A stretch of DNA of 64,000 nucleotides from Nocardioides sp. LHD-245 (GCF_030929495.1 NZ_JAVFWN010000020.1:1-64000); one strand, 5' to 3'; counted from the stretch's first letter, positions 17,997-26,489 are shown. Program-made: numbers and translations. The notes: generated from the letters alone by a model not told the origin.

Positions 17997-18457
17997 CAGG
18001 CCGCCGCTCCCGGCAGCGTCCGCACTGCCACGGTGTGGTGCATCACGACCACCGTGTGTCCCACGACGTCGACGACCGGCGTCTGGGAGACCAGGAATCT
18101 GAGCTCGCCGCCCTTCTTCTCGAAGACGTCCGTCACTACCGAGGACGACGTCAGCTCGTCTCCCGCGTACGCGGTGCGGTGATACACGAATCGCTGCTCC
18201 GCGTGCAGCACCGCACGCAGGTCGACACCCGCCTCGGTCAGGTACGCGAACGGATCAGGCATCTCGAAGTCGACCGCGAAGTAGAAGGTCGGCGGGACCG
18301 GCAGGTCGCGATGCCCCTGCCGCCGTGCGGTCTCCACGTCCACGAAGAGCGGGTCGGTCTGCCCCGTAGCCTTGGCGAAGTGGCGCAGCCGACTCCGGGT
18401 CACCAGCAAGGTGCCGCCTGGTCGGGTTCTACCGATCATCGAGGTGTCGATGCCCAT
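17996..18457 (-). CDS. MaoC-like N-terminal dehydratase domain protein (partner subunit)
   Basis: 153 aa hot-dog protein resembling the FAS1-type dehydratase N-terminal domain (GRTRPGGTLLVTRSRLRHFAKATGQTDPLFVD at the start, PPTFYFAVDF later). It lacks the strict D-x4-H catalytic motif of its neighbour, as expected for the non-catalytic half of a MaoC heterodimer. ATG 18457 follows AGAGGAG. Located between an acyl-CoA dehydrogenase and the catalytic MaoC gene, all on one strand, so dehydrogenation and hydration are encoded together. Confidence 0.87.
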   Translation of the reverse strand: MGIDTSMIGRTRPGGTLLVTRSRLRHFAKATGQTDPLFVDVETARRQGHRDLPVPPTFYFAVDFEMPDPFAYLTEAGVDLRAVLHAEQRFVYHRTAYAGDELTSSSVVTDVFEKKGGELRFLVSQTPVVDVVGHTVVVMHHTVAVRTLPGAAA

Positions 18458-18537
18458 GCCGGCTCCTCTCTGTTCCGTCACCACTGTGCCCGCACTCCCA
18501 CAGACCGGGCCGACGGACTCCGCCGCCCCGGGCAGGA

Positions 18538-19689
18538 TCACAGGGATCGGGCGACGAGTTCCTTCATGATCTCGTTCGCGCCGCCGTAGATCTTCTGCAC
18601 CCGAGCGTCCTGGTGCATCCGGCCGATCGGATACTCGCGCATGTAGCCGTAGCCGCCGTGCAGCTGGAGGCACCCGTCGACGACGCGTACGTGCTGTTCG
18701 GTCAACCACCACTTCGCCATCGCCGCGGTGCTGGCGTCGAGATTGCCGGCGAGATGGCGTTCGATGCAGGAATCGAGGAACGTGCGGGCGATTCGCGCTG
18801 TCGTAGCCGTCTCGGCGAGCACGAACCGGGTGTTCTGGAAGTTGTAGAGCGACTGGCCGAACACCCGGCGCTGCCGCACGTGCTCGAGCGTCTCGCGCAG
18901 GGCCGTCTCCATCGCGCCGACAGCCGTCGTGGCCACCAGCAGTCGCTCCTGCGCGAGCTGGGTCATCAACTGCCGGAAGCCCGCTCCCGGCTCGCCACCG
19001 AGGATGCTCGCTCGGGGCACACGGACGCCCTCGAACGACAGCTCCGACGTGTCGGCTCCATGCTGCCCGATCTTGTCCAGGATGCGTCCGCGCGAGAAGC
19101 CGGGCGCGTCCCGGGTATCGAGCAGGATGAGCGAGATCCCCCGTGCTCCGGCATTCGCGTCCGTCTTGGCGACGACCAGTACCAGCTCGGCGTTGTGCCC
19201 ATTGGAGATGAACGTCTTGGAGCCGTCGATGACCAGGTCATCGCCTTCGACCGATGCCTTGGTCCGCACAGCCTGGAGGTCGGATCCGGCGCCGGGTTCG
19301 GTCATCGCGATCGCCGCGATCACCTCGCCCGTGGCCATCACCGGCAGCCACGCCCTCTTCTGCTCCTCGGTGCCATAGGCCAGGATGTAGTGCGCGACGA
19401 TGCCGCTGTGCACCATGTTCCCCCAGGACGTGTCCAGGGCGGTGCCCTGGACCTCGCAGATGGCGAACTCGTGCGCGATCGTGCCTCCGCCGCCGCCGTA
19501 CTCCTCAGGGATCGAGCAGCACAGCAGACCCAGCTCACCGGCCTTGCGCCAGACCGAACGGTCGACGTACCGCTGCCGCTCCCACGTCTCGCGATGGGCG
19601 ACGACCTCGGTCCGAATGAACCGTTGGACAGTCTCGATCAGATCCTGGACAGATTGATCCTTCCAGGCCGAGACACCCTCGTCTGACAC
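18538..19689 (-). CDS. acyl-CoA dehydrogenase, copy 2
   Basis: 383 aa, strongly similar over its length to the dehydrogenase at 10942-12114 (shared GLLCCSIPE-YGGGGGT, HSGIVAHYILA-GTEEQK, EPGAGSDLQ, HGGYGYMREYPI). The base is again in the internal position: Glu248 in LAQERL, with a C-terminal IYGGANEIMKELVA. The start is GTG 19689 with GGAG about 10 nt upstream. First gene of a three-gene unit with the MaoC pair, divergent from the SDR at 20036. Confidence 0.93.
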   Translation of the reverse strand: MSDEGVSAWKDQSVQDLIETVQRFIRTEVVAHRETWERQRYVDRSVWRKAGELGLLCCSIPEEYGGGGGTIAHEFAICEVQGTALDTSWGNMVHSGIVAHYILAYGTEEQKRAWLPVMATGEVIAAIAMTEPGAGSDLQAVRTKASVEGDDLVIDGSKTFISNGHNAELVLVVAKTDANAGARGISLILLDTRDAPGFSRGRILDKIGQHGADTSELSFEGVRVPRASILGGEPGAGFRQLMTQLAQERLLVATTAVGAMETALRETLEHVRQRRVFGQSLYNFQNTRFVLAETATTARIARTFLDSCIERHLAGNLDASTAAMAKWWLTEQHVRVVDGCLQLHGGYGYMREYPIGRMHQDARVQKIYGGANEIMKELVARSL

Positions 19690-19760
19690 CCGTTCGACTC
19701 CATCCGACTCGTGAACATTGATATACTTACTGCGCTGTCTTTGGCTGTTGCATCAGCATC

Positions 19761-19789
19761 AGGCTGACTGAACGTTCACTTCGTGTCAA
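19761..19789 (-). promoter_or_regulatory. candidate promoter of acyl-CoA dehydrogenase 2 with internal operator
   Basis: Minus strand TTGACA (19784-19789), 17-nt spacer, CAGCCT (19761-19766). The perfect palindrome TGAACGTTCA (19769-19778) lies entirely in the spacer, an ideal place for a repressor. The -10 is weak, so the start point is uncertain. Confidence 0.4.
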
Positions 19790-19840
19790 GCTGGACATCG
19801 GCGCACGGTGCTTCCGCGAGCGTCTCGGATCCTTCTAGAA

Positions 19841-19854
19841 GTGAATGACGACTA
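19841..19854 (+). promoter_or_regulatory. shared asymmetric motif, site 3 (GTGAATNNNGACTA)
   Basis: Plus strand reads GTGAATGACGACTA, overlapping the candidate -35 of the SDR promoter and in the orientation of the SDR. The palindrome CTTCTAGAAG ends on its first base. Confidence 0.55.
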
Positions 19855-19872
19855 AGATCTCTCTGCTACAGT
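19845..19872 (+). promoter_or_regulatory. candidate promoter of the SDR gene
   Basis: ATGACG (19845-19850), 16-nt spacer, TACAGT (19867-19872). The -35 is imperfect, as expected for a promoter that needs regulation. A leader of about 155 nt would precede ATG 20036. Confidence 0.4.
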
Positions 19873-20035
19873 TTCGGGTGCGTCTCTGGCGCTGAACACC
19901 ACAGGGACCCTCGGCGGAGGCACTCCGTGGCGCATGTCGAAGACGCATCTCGTCATTCATCGAAAGGCTCCGCCTGACGAGTCGAGGAGACCGGAGCTCC
20001 CGATGTCAGCCGGTGCCGCAGTGGAGGGAGTCAGC

Positions 20036-20839
20036 ATGAGCGCACTCGACCAGCAGGTGGCCATCGTCACCGGCGCCGGACGAGGTATCGGACGGGCCAC
20101 CGCTACCCGTCTCGCGGCGGAGGGCGCACGCGTCCTCGTCAACGACATCGATGAGCACGTCTGCCGATCCACCGCCGAGGAGATCGGTGCCGTCGCGGTC
20201 CCCGGTGACCTGACCGACCCGGACATGCCCCAGCGAATGGTCGCCGCCGCCCTCGGCACCTTCGGTCGCCTCGACGTCCTGGTCAACAACGCCGGGTGGG
20301 TCGAGGTCGCTGCGATCCGTGACATCGACTCGGACCGATGGCTCCGGATGATCGCGGTGAACCTGGACGCGAGCTACCTCCTGTTGCGCGAGGTGGGCGC
20401 GGCCTTCATCCGCCAACGGCGAGAGGGGGACGCCGACCAGCCGGGCCATCACCGCAAGATTGTGAACGTCTCCTCCATCGCCGGGCTCGACGGGGTCGCC
20501 GGGGCCATCCACTACGGAGCCGCGAAGGCGGGGGTCATCGGCATGACCAAGTCCGCCGCCAAGGAATGGGGAAAGCACGCCATCAACGTCAATGCCGTCG
20601 CCTTCGGCCTGATCGAGACGCGCCTCACCGCCGGAACCGCGGTCGAGGAGACCGGCGGATCGGCGATGCCGGTGCGCCCGTGGGCCGGTGCACGTCCACC
20701 GGAGGAGCTCGCCCAGGTGTCGGCACTCGGCCGCGCCGGCAGCCCGGCCGAGGCCGCCAACGCCATCTTCTTCCTCTGCTCTCCAGACTCCGACTACGTC
20801 AGCGGCCATGTGCTGAGGGTCGACGGCGGACAGGTGTGA
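20036..20839 (+). CDS. SDR family oxidoreductase (3-hydroxyacyl-CoA dehydrogenase-like)
   Basis: 267 aa from ATG 20036, which has GGAGGGAG upstream; the open frame to 19934 is spurious. TGAGRGIG binds the cofactor, NNAG is the structural motif, and Ser-Tyr-x3-Lys is seen as VSSIAG and YGAAKAG. NDID at the end of beta-2 suggests NAD. In this setting it probably oxidises a 3-hydroxyacyl-CoA before the thiolase. An insertion around residues 125-135 (RQRREGDADQPGHH) is longer than in most relatives. Confidence 0.9.
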   Translation: MSALDQQVAIVTGAGRGIGRATATRLAAEGARVLVNDIDEHVCRSTAEEIGAVAVPGDLTDPDMPQRMVAAALGTFGRLDVLVNNAGWVEVAAIRDIDSDRWLRMIAVNLDASYLLLREVGAAFIRQRREGDADQPGHHRKIVNVSSIAGLDGVAGAIHYGAAKAGVIGMTKSAAKEWGKHAINVNAVAFGLIETRLTAGTAVEETGGSAMPVRPWAGARPPEELAQVSALGRAGSPAEAANAIFFLCSPDSDYVSGHVLRVDGGQV

Positions 20840-20850
20840 CGCGAGGCCAG

Positions 20851-21837
20851 TCAGCTCAGCAGATTGCCGAGCCACTCCGTCCGCGCGGAGCGTGCCCGCG
20901 CCGCGAGCCGCGCTTGCGGTGCGAAGACGTCGAAGCCGTGCCAGCCGCCGGGCCACACGTGGAGCTCGCAGCGCCCTCCCGCCTGCCAGATCCGGACCGC
21001 GTAGTCCACGACCTCGTCGCGGAAGGTCTCCGCCGAGCCGACATCGAGGAAGGTCGGCGGTAGACCGGAGAGGTCCTGGGCGCGGGCCGGGGCGGCGTAG
21101 GCCGAGACCCCCGCCGATCCGGCGGCTCCCGCGAGCAGCGCGTCCCACCCGGTCCGGTTCGAGATCGCATCCCAGACCCCCTCGCCCCGGAGCTCCTGGC
21201 TGGAAGGAGTGATCCCTCGATCATCGAGCATCGGGCACATCAGCAGCTGCCCGGCGACGGCAGGGCCGAGCTCGTCTCGCGCCCGAAGCGCCAGCGCTGC
21301 GGCGATGCCACCGCCGGCACTCATCCCGGCCACGACGAGCAGCTCGGGATCGATCCCGAGCTCGCTCGCATGCTCGGCAGTCCAGCGGAGCCCCGCGTAG
21401 GCGTCGTCGACGGGCGCGGGGTGAGGGTGCTCGGGAGCGAGCCGGTAGTCGACCGAGACGACGACAAGGGGTCCGACGCCCCGCCCCCACTCCAGCACCG
21501 CGCTCAGACCGGTCAAGCTGTCCCCGGAGATCATCCCGCCGCCGTGACAGTGGTAGACGCACGGGAGCGGGCCGGCGGCGTCGCGCGGTCGCACCACCGT
21601 CAGCTCCACCTCGGGATCGCCCGGACGGAGCCCGGCGACCCGGCGACGACTCACCCGTCCGTACTCGGCCACCTCGGCCGCGAACTCGTCCACGGCCGGG
21701 GTGAGCGCAGCTCGGGCACGGCGGATCGCCGGCAGCATTTCCGGAGTCACGGATGCTGGCGGGACGAGCGGGGGGCTGGACGCACGCCCGAGCTCCAGGG
21801 CAGCCGACAGCTCGGGGTCGAACGGGGGACGCGGCAT
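20851..21837 (-). CDS. alpha/beta hydrolase, hormone-sensitive-lipase family esterase
   Basis: 328 aa. The HSL-type oxyanion motif HGGGMISGD, nucleophile elbow GMSAGG, an Asp in FLDVGSAETFRDE and His in WPGGWHGFD give a complete triad. It should hydrolyse short or medium acyl esters in the cytoplasm. ATG 21837 is preceded by GAAGGAG. Convergent with the SDR (11 nt apart) and divergent from the hydratase at 22053. It is a second candidate for releasing the acid to be activated. Confidence 0.9.
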   Translation of the reverse strand: MPRPPFDPELSAALELGRASSPPLVPPASVTPEMLPAIRRARAALTPAVDEFAAEVAEYGRVSRRRVAGLRPGDPEVELTVVRPRDAAGPLPCVYHCHGGGMISGDSLTGLSAVLEWGRGVGPLVVVSVDYRLAPEHPHPAPVDDAYAGLRWTAEHASELGIDPELLVVAGMSAGGGIAAALALRARDELGPAVAGQLLMCPMLDDRGITPSSQELRGEGVWDAISNRTGWDALLAGAAGSAGVSAYAAPARAQDLSGLPPTFLDVGSAETFRDEVVDYAVRIWQAGGRCELHVWPGGWHGFDVFAPQARLAARARSARTEWLGNLLS

Positions 21838-21879
21838 AGCGGATGCTCCTTCGGTCCGGCCCGATCACGAGCCGCGCGC

Positions 21880-21898
21880 AGTTGACATGAAGTCAACT
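21880..21898. promoter_or_regulatory. 19-bp palindromic operator candidate
   Basis: AGTTGAC-atgaa-GTCAACT: two perfect 7-bp arms and a 5-nt centre. It covers the -35 of the plus-strand promoter just below, so a bound protein would block RNA polymerase. Confidence 0.5.
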
Positions 21899-21909
21899 GA
21901 TACTAATAC
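21882..21909 (+). promoter_or_regulatory. promoter of the hydratase / double-TetR 2 unit
   Basis: TTGACA (21882-21887), 16-nt spacer, TAATAC (21904-21909). The transcript would start near 21916 and carry a leader of about 137 nt that includes an AT-rich run at 21945-21960. Confidence 0.55.
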
Positions 21910-22052
21910 TCTCAACGGCTTGCACTGCGAGATTCACCCGTGTAAGTCATAGATATATATACGCTGATTCAATCACACGTCGGCACGCCCGCCTCACTCA
22001 ACCGTGACCACCGGACAGCTCGGCATCGAACCCCGTGATACGGAGCACGCGC

Positions 22053-22895
22053 ATGAGCGAACCATCCCTGATCCGTCGCGAGAACCCGTCCGAAGGCGTC
22101 GCCCGCATCGTCCTGGCCCGACCGGAACGCCGCAACGCGCAGACGCCGACGATGCTCTATCAGCTCGACGATGCACTGAGCGAGGCCACGAACGACGCGC
22201 AGGTGAAGGTCATCATCCTGGCCGCCGACGGGCCGGACTTCTCCTCCGGCCACGATCTCGGCGACGTGTTCACGGTTCCTGGCCCCCCGGTGGCGACCAT
22301 GGGCGGGCATCTCGACGCCGGCGGTGCCGAGGGTCACTACGCCTTCGAGTGCGAGGCCTACCTGGGTCTCTCACGACGCTGGCGGGACATCCCCAAGCCG
22401 ACCATCGCCGCCGCGCAGGGGCGCTCCATCGCTGGCGGCCTGATGCTCCTGTGGCCGATGGACATCATCGTCGCCTCCGAGGATGCGACGTTCGCCGACC
22501 CGGTGACCGCTCTGGGTGTGAACGGCGTCGAGTACTTCACCCATGTCTGGGAGGTCGGTCACCGCAGGGCGCGGGAGATGCTCTTCACCGGGGAGCCGAT
22601 CACCGCACCGGACGCGAAGGCACTGGGCATGGTCAACCACGTCGTCCCTCTGGCCGAGCTGGAGAGCTTCTGCCTGACACTGGCCACACGGATCGCGGCA
22701 CGGCCGGCCTTCGGTCTGCGGCTCGCCAAGGAGAGCGTCAATCGCTCCCTCGACGCCCAAGGACAGAGCGTGCTCCTCGAGTCGGCCCTCTCGCTCCACA
22801 ACCTCGGTCACGCGGCGAGCCTGGCCCGCCACGGCGTCTTCATCGATCCGGATGGTCCCGCGATGATCAGGAAGACGCCGACGTCACCTCGGTGA
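22053..22895 (+). CDS. enoyl-CoA hydratase family protein (EchA13-like), paralogue
   Basis: 280 aa crotonase protein. Oxyanion loops FSSGHDL and GRSIAGGLMLLWPMDI, with RRNAQ near the N-terminus and an extended loop between the motifs. It closely follows the hydratase at 9912-10778 throughout. ATG 22053 has CGGAG 8 nt upstream; a GTG six codons earlier is less likely. It is followed by the second double-TetR gene after 127 nt. Confidence 0.91.
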   Translation: MSEPSLIRRENPSEGVARIVLARPERRNAQTPTMLYQLDDALSEATNDAQVKVIILAADGPDFSSGHDLGDVFTVPGPPVATMGGHLDAGGAEGHYAFECEAYLGLSRRWRDIPKPTIAAAQGRSIAGGLMLLWPMDIIVASEDATFADPVTALGVNGVEYFTHVWEVGHRRAREMLFTGEPITAPDAKALGMVNHVVPLAELESFCLTLATRIAARPAFGLRLAKESVNRSLDAQGQSVLLESALSLHNLGHAASLARHGVFIDPDGPAMIRKTPTSPR

Positions 22896-22956
22896 CGACG
22901 CGCGACCCGGCCGGATACCGGACCGCGCTCGCCCTGACCGTACGCTAGCTGGCCAT

Positions 22957-22984
22957 CGGCGCCCGGCACACGCGGGTGGCGCCG
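22957..22984 (+). terminator. stem-loop between hydratase and double-TetR 2
   Basis: Perfect 7-bp arms CGGCGCC / GGCGCCG around a 14-nt loop, 61 nt after the hydratase stop. There is no T-run, so it may only attenuate transcription into the regulator. Confidence 0.3.
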
Positions 22985-23022
22985 GGCATGAGACTCGCGC
23001 TACCCGACCTAGGAGTGAATCC

Positions 23023-24195
23023 GTGACGGCAGCCTCTCAGGAAGGGGACCCGGCCCCCCGACGACGGCCCAAGGACCGCAAGCAGCAGATCATCGTGACG
23101 GCACGCGACCTGTTCGTCGAACGTGGGTTCCCCCGTGTCTCGATGGCGCTCATCGCCGAGCAGCTCGACATCACCGCCGGAGCGCTGTACCGCCACTTCA
23201 GCAACAAGGCGGTCCTCCTCGAGGAGGTCTTCGAGGACAGCTTCTCCTACCTGCGCTCACCGATCCCCAGCGACGCCCTGGAGGATGCGATCGACGCTGC
23301 TCTCAACGTCGTCGTCCTCCACCCCTACGTCGCCGACCTGTGGGCCAACGAGGCGCGCCACCTCGACGGCGAGGCACAGCAGCGGGTCCGCGATGGGATG
23401 CGGACCTGGGCGCACTCGTTCGAGCCGGCGATCGAGCGCGAGCGGCCCGGACTGGACGAGGGACAGCTCGAGCTCGTCGTCTGGGGCCTGCAGTCGGTCC
23501 TCGCCTTCGTCAGCACCCGCCTGACGCGTGCCTCGACAGCAGTGCGTCGCCCGGTCCTGCGTGACGCTGCCCTCGCGCTCGCCCGGGTCGACCTGACCCC
23601 CACCGGGGGGATCACGCCACGGGCCGCGTCCGTCATCACGCCCGCCTCGACCCGGGAACGACTGCTGCGTGCCGCACTCGACCACTTCATCGAACGCGGC
23701 TATCAGGAGTCGTCCATGTCGAGCATCGGCGCGGCAGCCGACGTGACCGGCCCGAACCTCTACGCCTACTTCGAGAGCAAGGCTGACCTCTTCCGCGCCG
23801 TCCAGGAACGGGCGACCCACGCCATGTGGCTTCACGTCGACGTCGCACTGCGGCAGGCGACCTCACCCCAGGAGGCGTTGCGGCGGCTGGTCGTCGGCCA
23901 TGTCGGGATCGTCACCGACTGGCCGCATGAGGGCCGAGCGCTCGCCGGCATGGACGACATCGAGACCGCCAACCGCGCTGCCCAGCGCGAGTACCTCTCC
24001 GAGTGGGTCGCACTGCTGCGAACCCTCCAGCCCGAGCTCGACCCCAAGGAAGCGCGCTTGCGCTGTCTCATCGTGATCAAGGTCATCAACGATCTGACCC
24101 GTACCCCCCACGTCGTCGCCCGTTCGTCGTTCCCCGAGAACATCGTCCGCATCGCTGGTGCGATCCTCGAGCCCGGCCGCTCGGCGGATGCCTGA
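23023..24195 (+). CDS. single-chain double TetR/AcrR regulator (Mce3R-like), copy 2
   Basis: 390 aa with two TetR domains: helix-turn-helix 1 around residues 43-63 (ALIAEQLDITAGALYRHF), helix-turn-helix 2 around 228-248 (SSIGAAADVTGPNLYAYF), each with a helical partner domain. The start is GTG 23023 after AGGAG. It has the same architecture as the regulator at 16313 but the sequences differ widely, so they are not a recent duplicate. Its position after a hydratase gene again suggests control of beta-oxidation genes. Which of the two proteins reads which operator is not decidable here. Confidence 0.9.
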   Translation: MTAASQEGDPAPRRRPKDRKQQIIVTARDLFVERGFPRVSMALIAEQLDITAGALYRHFSNKAVLLEEVFEDSFSYLRSPIPSDALEDAIDAALNVVVLHPYVADLWANEARHLDGEAQQRVRDGMRTWAHSFEPAIERERPGLDEGQLELVVWGLQSVLAFVSTRLTRASTAVRRPVLRDAALALARVDLTPTGGITPRAASVITPASTRERLLRAALDHFIERGYQESSMSSIGAAADVTGPNLYAYFESKADLFRAVQERATHAMWLHVDVALRQATSPQEALRRLVVGHVGIVTDWPHEGRALAGMDDIETANRAAQREYLSEWVALLRTLQPELDPKEARLRCLIVIKVINDLTRTPHVVARSSFPENIVRIAGAILEPGRSADA

Positions 24196-24202
24196 GCGGG
24201 CC

Positions 24203-25639
24203 TCACCCGGCAGACGACGTCCAGCTCGCGATCTCTGGGATCTCGTTGATCGGCCGCGCGGCGAGGAAGGCGGCCGCGGCCCGGAAGATCGCGTCCTCCC
24301 CTCCGGGTCGCCCGACGATCTGCATCCCGATCGGCAGGCCGTCGACGAACCCACACGGCACGGACAGCGCCGGGAAGCCGATCAGGTTGAACAGCGCCGT
24401 GTGGGCCGAGTAGGTGGTCATCGTGAAGTCCCGCCCCGCCAACCCCCACTCGGCGAACGTCCGCGGCAGCATGGGAGCAGTGACGCTCAACAGCAGGTCA
24501 TGGTCCTCCAGGACTCGGACGGTCGCCGCCCAGTTGCGCTGACGACTCTCCGACGCCGCCTCGTACTCCGCCGCCGTCGGCTCTCCGTCGTCGACGAAGC
24601 TCGCCCAGGCCCGCGACTGCTCCGGTAGCCCGAGCGCCCGGTCCAGCTCCGCCTGTCGCTCGGCATGTCCTCTCATCGACGTCGGCGGCACGTAGCCCAT
24701 CGGAGCGAACACCCGTCCGAGAACACCCATCGCGGGAACCGGGTCTTCCCAACGCTCTGCGGTGGTGGAGACCTCCGCCCCCAGCGCCGCGAAGACCTGC
24801 GCCGCATCCCGCCCGTGCCGGATGACACGCTCGGTCTCGTCGACGGCGTGGATCCGGGACCATCCGAAGTCGTCGGTCCAGGCCAGCCGCATGCCCTCCA
24901 CCCCACGGCCCACGGCCGCCTGGTAGTCCGGCACCGGCTGCTGGCTGCAGACGAAGTCGCGGCCATCCGGTCCGGCGAGCACCTGCGTCGCCAAGGCCAG
25001 ATCGCGCGCGTCGCGGGCCATCGGGCCGATCGTCATCGTCAGGAGCAGCGAAGGCGCGTCGTAGTCGACATGAGGAATCAGCCCGCGACTCGGATGCAGC
25101 CCCAACACCCCGCACCAGGCCGCCGGAAGCCGCGTCGACCCCGCGCCGTCCATACCCAGTGTCAGCGGGATCAGCCCCGCGGCGAGCGCGGAAGCGCTTC
25201 CCCGGCTCGAGTTCCCCGGGTCCAGCGCGAGGTTCCACGGATTCCGTGGACGGTTGTCCGGTCCGAACAGGTAGGTCACCGTAGTCCCCAGGATCACTGC
25301 GCCGGCCGCCCGCATCCGCTCGACCGGGATCCCATCCCGAGGGATCCTGTCGACCTCCCACTTCTCCGAGCGCATCCCCGCGGCCTTGATGGCGTCCATC
25401 ACGGCGATCGGCACGCCGTGGAACGGGCCGATCGTCGTCCCTCCCTCACCGACCGTGGCATCCGCAGCACGCGCTTGAGCCAGCGCACCATCCGCGTCGA
25501 CCTCGGCGAAGGAGCACAGCATCGGATCGATGGCCTCGATGCGAGCCAGGAAGTGCTCGACCACCTCGACGGAGGTCACCTGACCCCCGGCAATCAGCTC
25601 GGCCAGACGCCACGCGGGCAGCCAGGTGAGATCCGTCAT
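24203..25639 (-). CDS. amidase signature family protein lacking the catalytic lysine
   Basis: 478 aa, normal family length. The cis-Ser loop is PGNSSRGSAS (Ser144/145) and the nucleophile is Ser168 in MDGAGSTRLPAAWCG. The lysine of the Ser-cisSer-Lys triad, normally in the motif GVP-x3-KD, is replaced: residues 76-82 read GVPIAVMD, with Met81. The protein may therefore be inactive, slow, or use another base. Its ATG overlaps the upstream SDR stop by one base (TGATG). Although the frame is open back to 26629, the upstream part is antisense-like filler over the SDR, not a fusion. Confidence 0.88.
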   Translation of the reverse strand: MTDLTWLPAWRLAELIAGGQVTSVEVVEHFLARIEAIDPMLCSFAEVDADGALAQARAADATVGEGGTTIGPFHGVPIAVMDAIKAAGMRSEKWEVDRIPRDGIPVERMRAAGAVILGTTVTYLFGPDNRPRNPWNLALDPGNSSRGSASALAAGLIPLTLGMDGAGSTRLPAAWCGVLGLHPSRGLIPHVDYDAPSLLLTMTIGPMARDARDLALATQVLAGPDGRDFVCSQQPVPDYQAAVGRGVEGMRLAWTDDFGWSRIHAVDETERVIRHGRDAAQVFAALGAEVSTTAERWEDPVPAMGVLGRVFAPMGYVPPTSMRGHAERQAELDRALGLPEQSRAWASFVDDGEPTAAEYEAASESRQRNWAATVRVLEDHDLLLSVTAPMLPRTFAEWGLAGRDFTMTTYSAHTALFNLIGFPALSVPCGFVDGLPIGMQIVGRPGGEDAIFRAAAAFLAARPINEIPEIASWTSSAG

Positions 25640-26415
25640 CAGTGCAGGGTCCATCCACCGTCGACCGGCAGCGTCACGCCGGTGATGTACGAGCCCGCCT
25701 CCGAGGCCAGCAGCAGCAAGGCCCCGGAGAGCTCGTGGAGCTGGCCGACCCGGCCCATCGGCGTACGCCGCAGGACCCGCTCCAGGCCCACAGGGTCGGC
25801 CAACAGGGGGTCTGTCAGTTCGGAGCTGAAGAACGCGGGCGCAAGAGCGTTGACCCGGATGTCTCGGCGTGCCGACCACTGCATCGCCAGGTCGCGCGTC
25901 ATCCCGAGCATGCCTGCCTTGGACGCCGAGTAGCCGACCTGGGGGAGGTCGCTGCCGCTGATGCCCATGACCGAGGCGATGTTGACCACCGAGCCACCGT
26001 GACCGCCGGCGATGCACGCGCGGCCGAATGCCTGGGCCATGTAGTAGGCGCCGCTGAGGTTGGTCGCGAGGATCCGTTCGAACTCGGCGGGATCCTCCTT
26101 GTGCGCCGGAGTCGCCGTACCCACCCCGGCGTTGTTGACCAGAACGTGGACCTCGCCGAACTCCTCCAGGGCGCGAGCGACGACACGATGGCAGTCCTCC
26201 GCTTTGGAAACATCCGCCTGCACCGCGAGATGCCGGCGGCCAAGCGCCTCGACCCGCGCACCGACCTCCTCCAACCGGTCGAGTCGACGCGCGACGAGCA
26301 CGAGATCGGCACCCGCCTCCGCGAGCGTCTCGGCGAAGCCGACGCCGAGACCCGAGGACGCACCAGTGACCACGGCGACCCTCCCGTCGAGGCGGAACAG
26401 ATCCATCACACTCAC
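25639..26415 (-). CDS. SDR family oxidoreductase
   Basis: 258 aa from GTG 26415 (AAGGAG upstream). TGASSGLG cofactor motif, LVARR at the end of beta-2 (suggesting NADP), NNAG, and the catalytic IASVMG / YSASKAG pair. C-terminal PVDGGWTLH is typical of FabG-like enzymes. It lies between a ligase and an amidase gene in one unit, so a dehydrogenase or reductase step on the CoA-bound or free substrate is likely. Substrate unknown. Confidence 0.9.
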   Translation of the reverse strand: MSVMDLFRLDGRVAVVTGASSGLGVGFAETLAEAGADLVLVARRLDRLEEVGARVEALGRRHLAVQADVSKAEDCHRVVARALEEFGEVHVLVNNAGVGTATPAHKEDPAEFERILATNLSGAYYMAQAFGRACIAGGHGGSVVNIASVMGISGSDLPQVGYSASKAGMLGMTRDLAMQWSARRDIRVNALAPAFFSSELTDPLLADPVGLERVLRRTPMGRVGQLHELSGALLLLASEAGSYITGVTLPVDGGWTLH

Positions 26416-26489
26416 GAAGACGTCTCCTTCTCCGGATCCGCTCACACGCGGGCCCATAGGGGTGGCGGCCGCACGGACCGCCTGGCTCC

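Larger units (their letters stand above)
19690..20035. other. 346-bp divergent intergenic region, regulatory only
   Basis: No coding frame with a plausible start is seen. The region holds facing promoters for the acyl-CoA dehydrogenase (-) and the SDR (+), shared motif site 3, and two perfect 10-bp palindromes, TGAACGTTCA at 19769-19778 and CTTCTAGAAG at 19832-19841. It is clearly more AT-rich than the flanking genes. Confidence 0.6.

Noticed and set aside
23008..23025. GTGAAT followed by TGAC just before double-TetR 2
   Set aside because: The spacing does not fit the motif, and the bases are explained by the ribosome site and GTG start.
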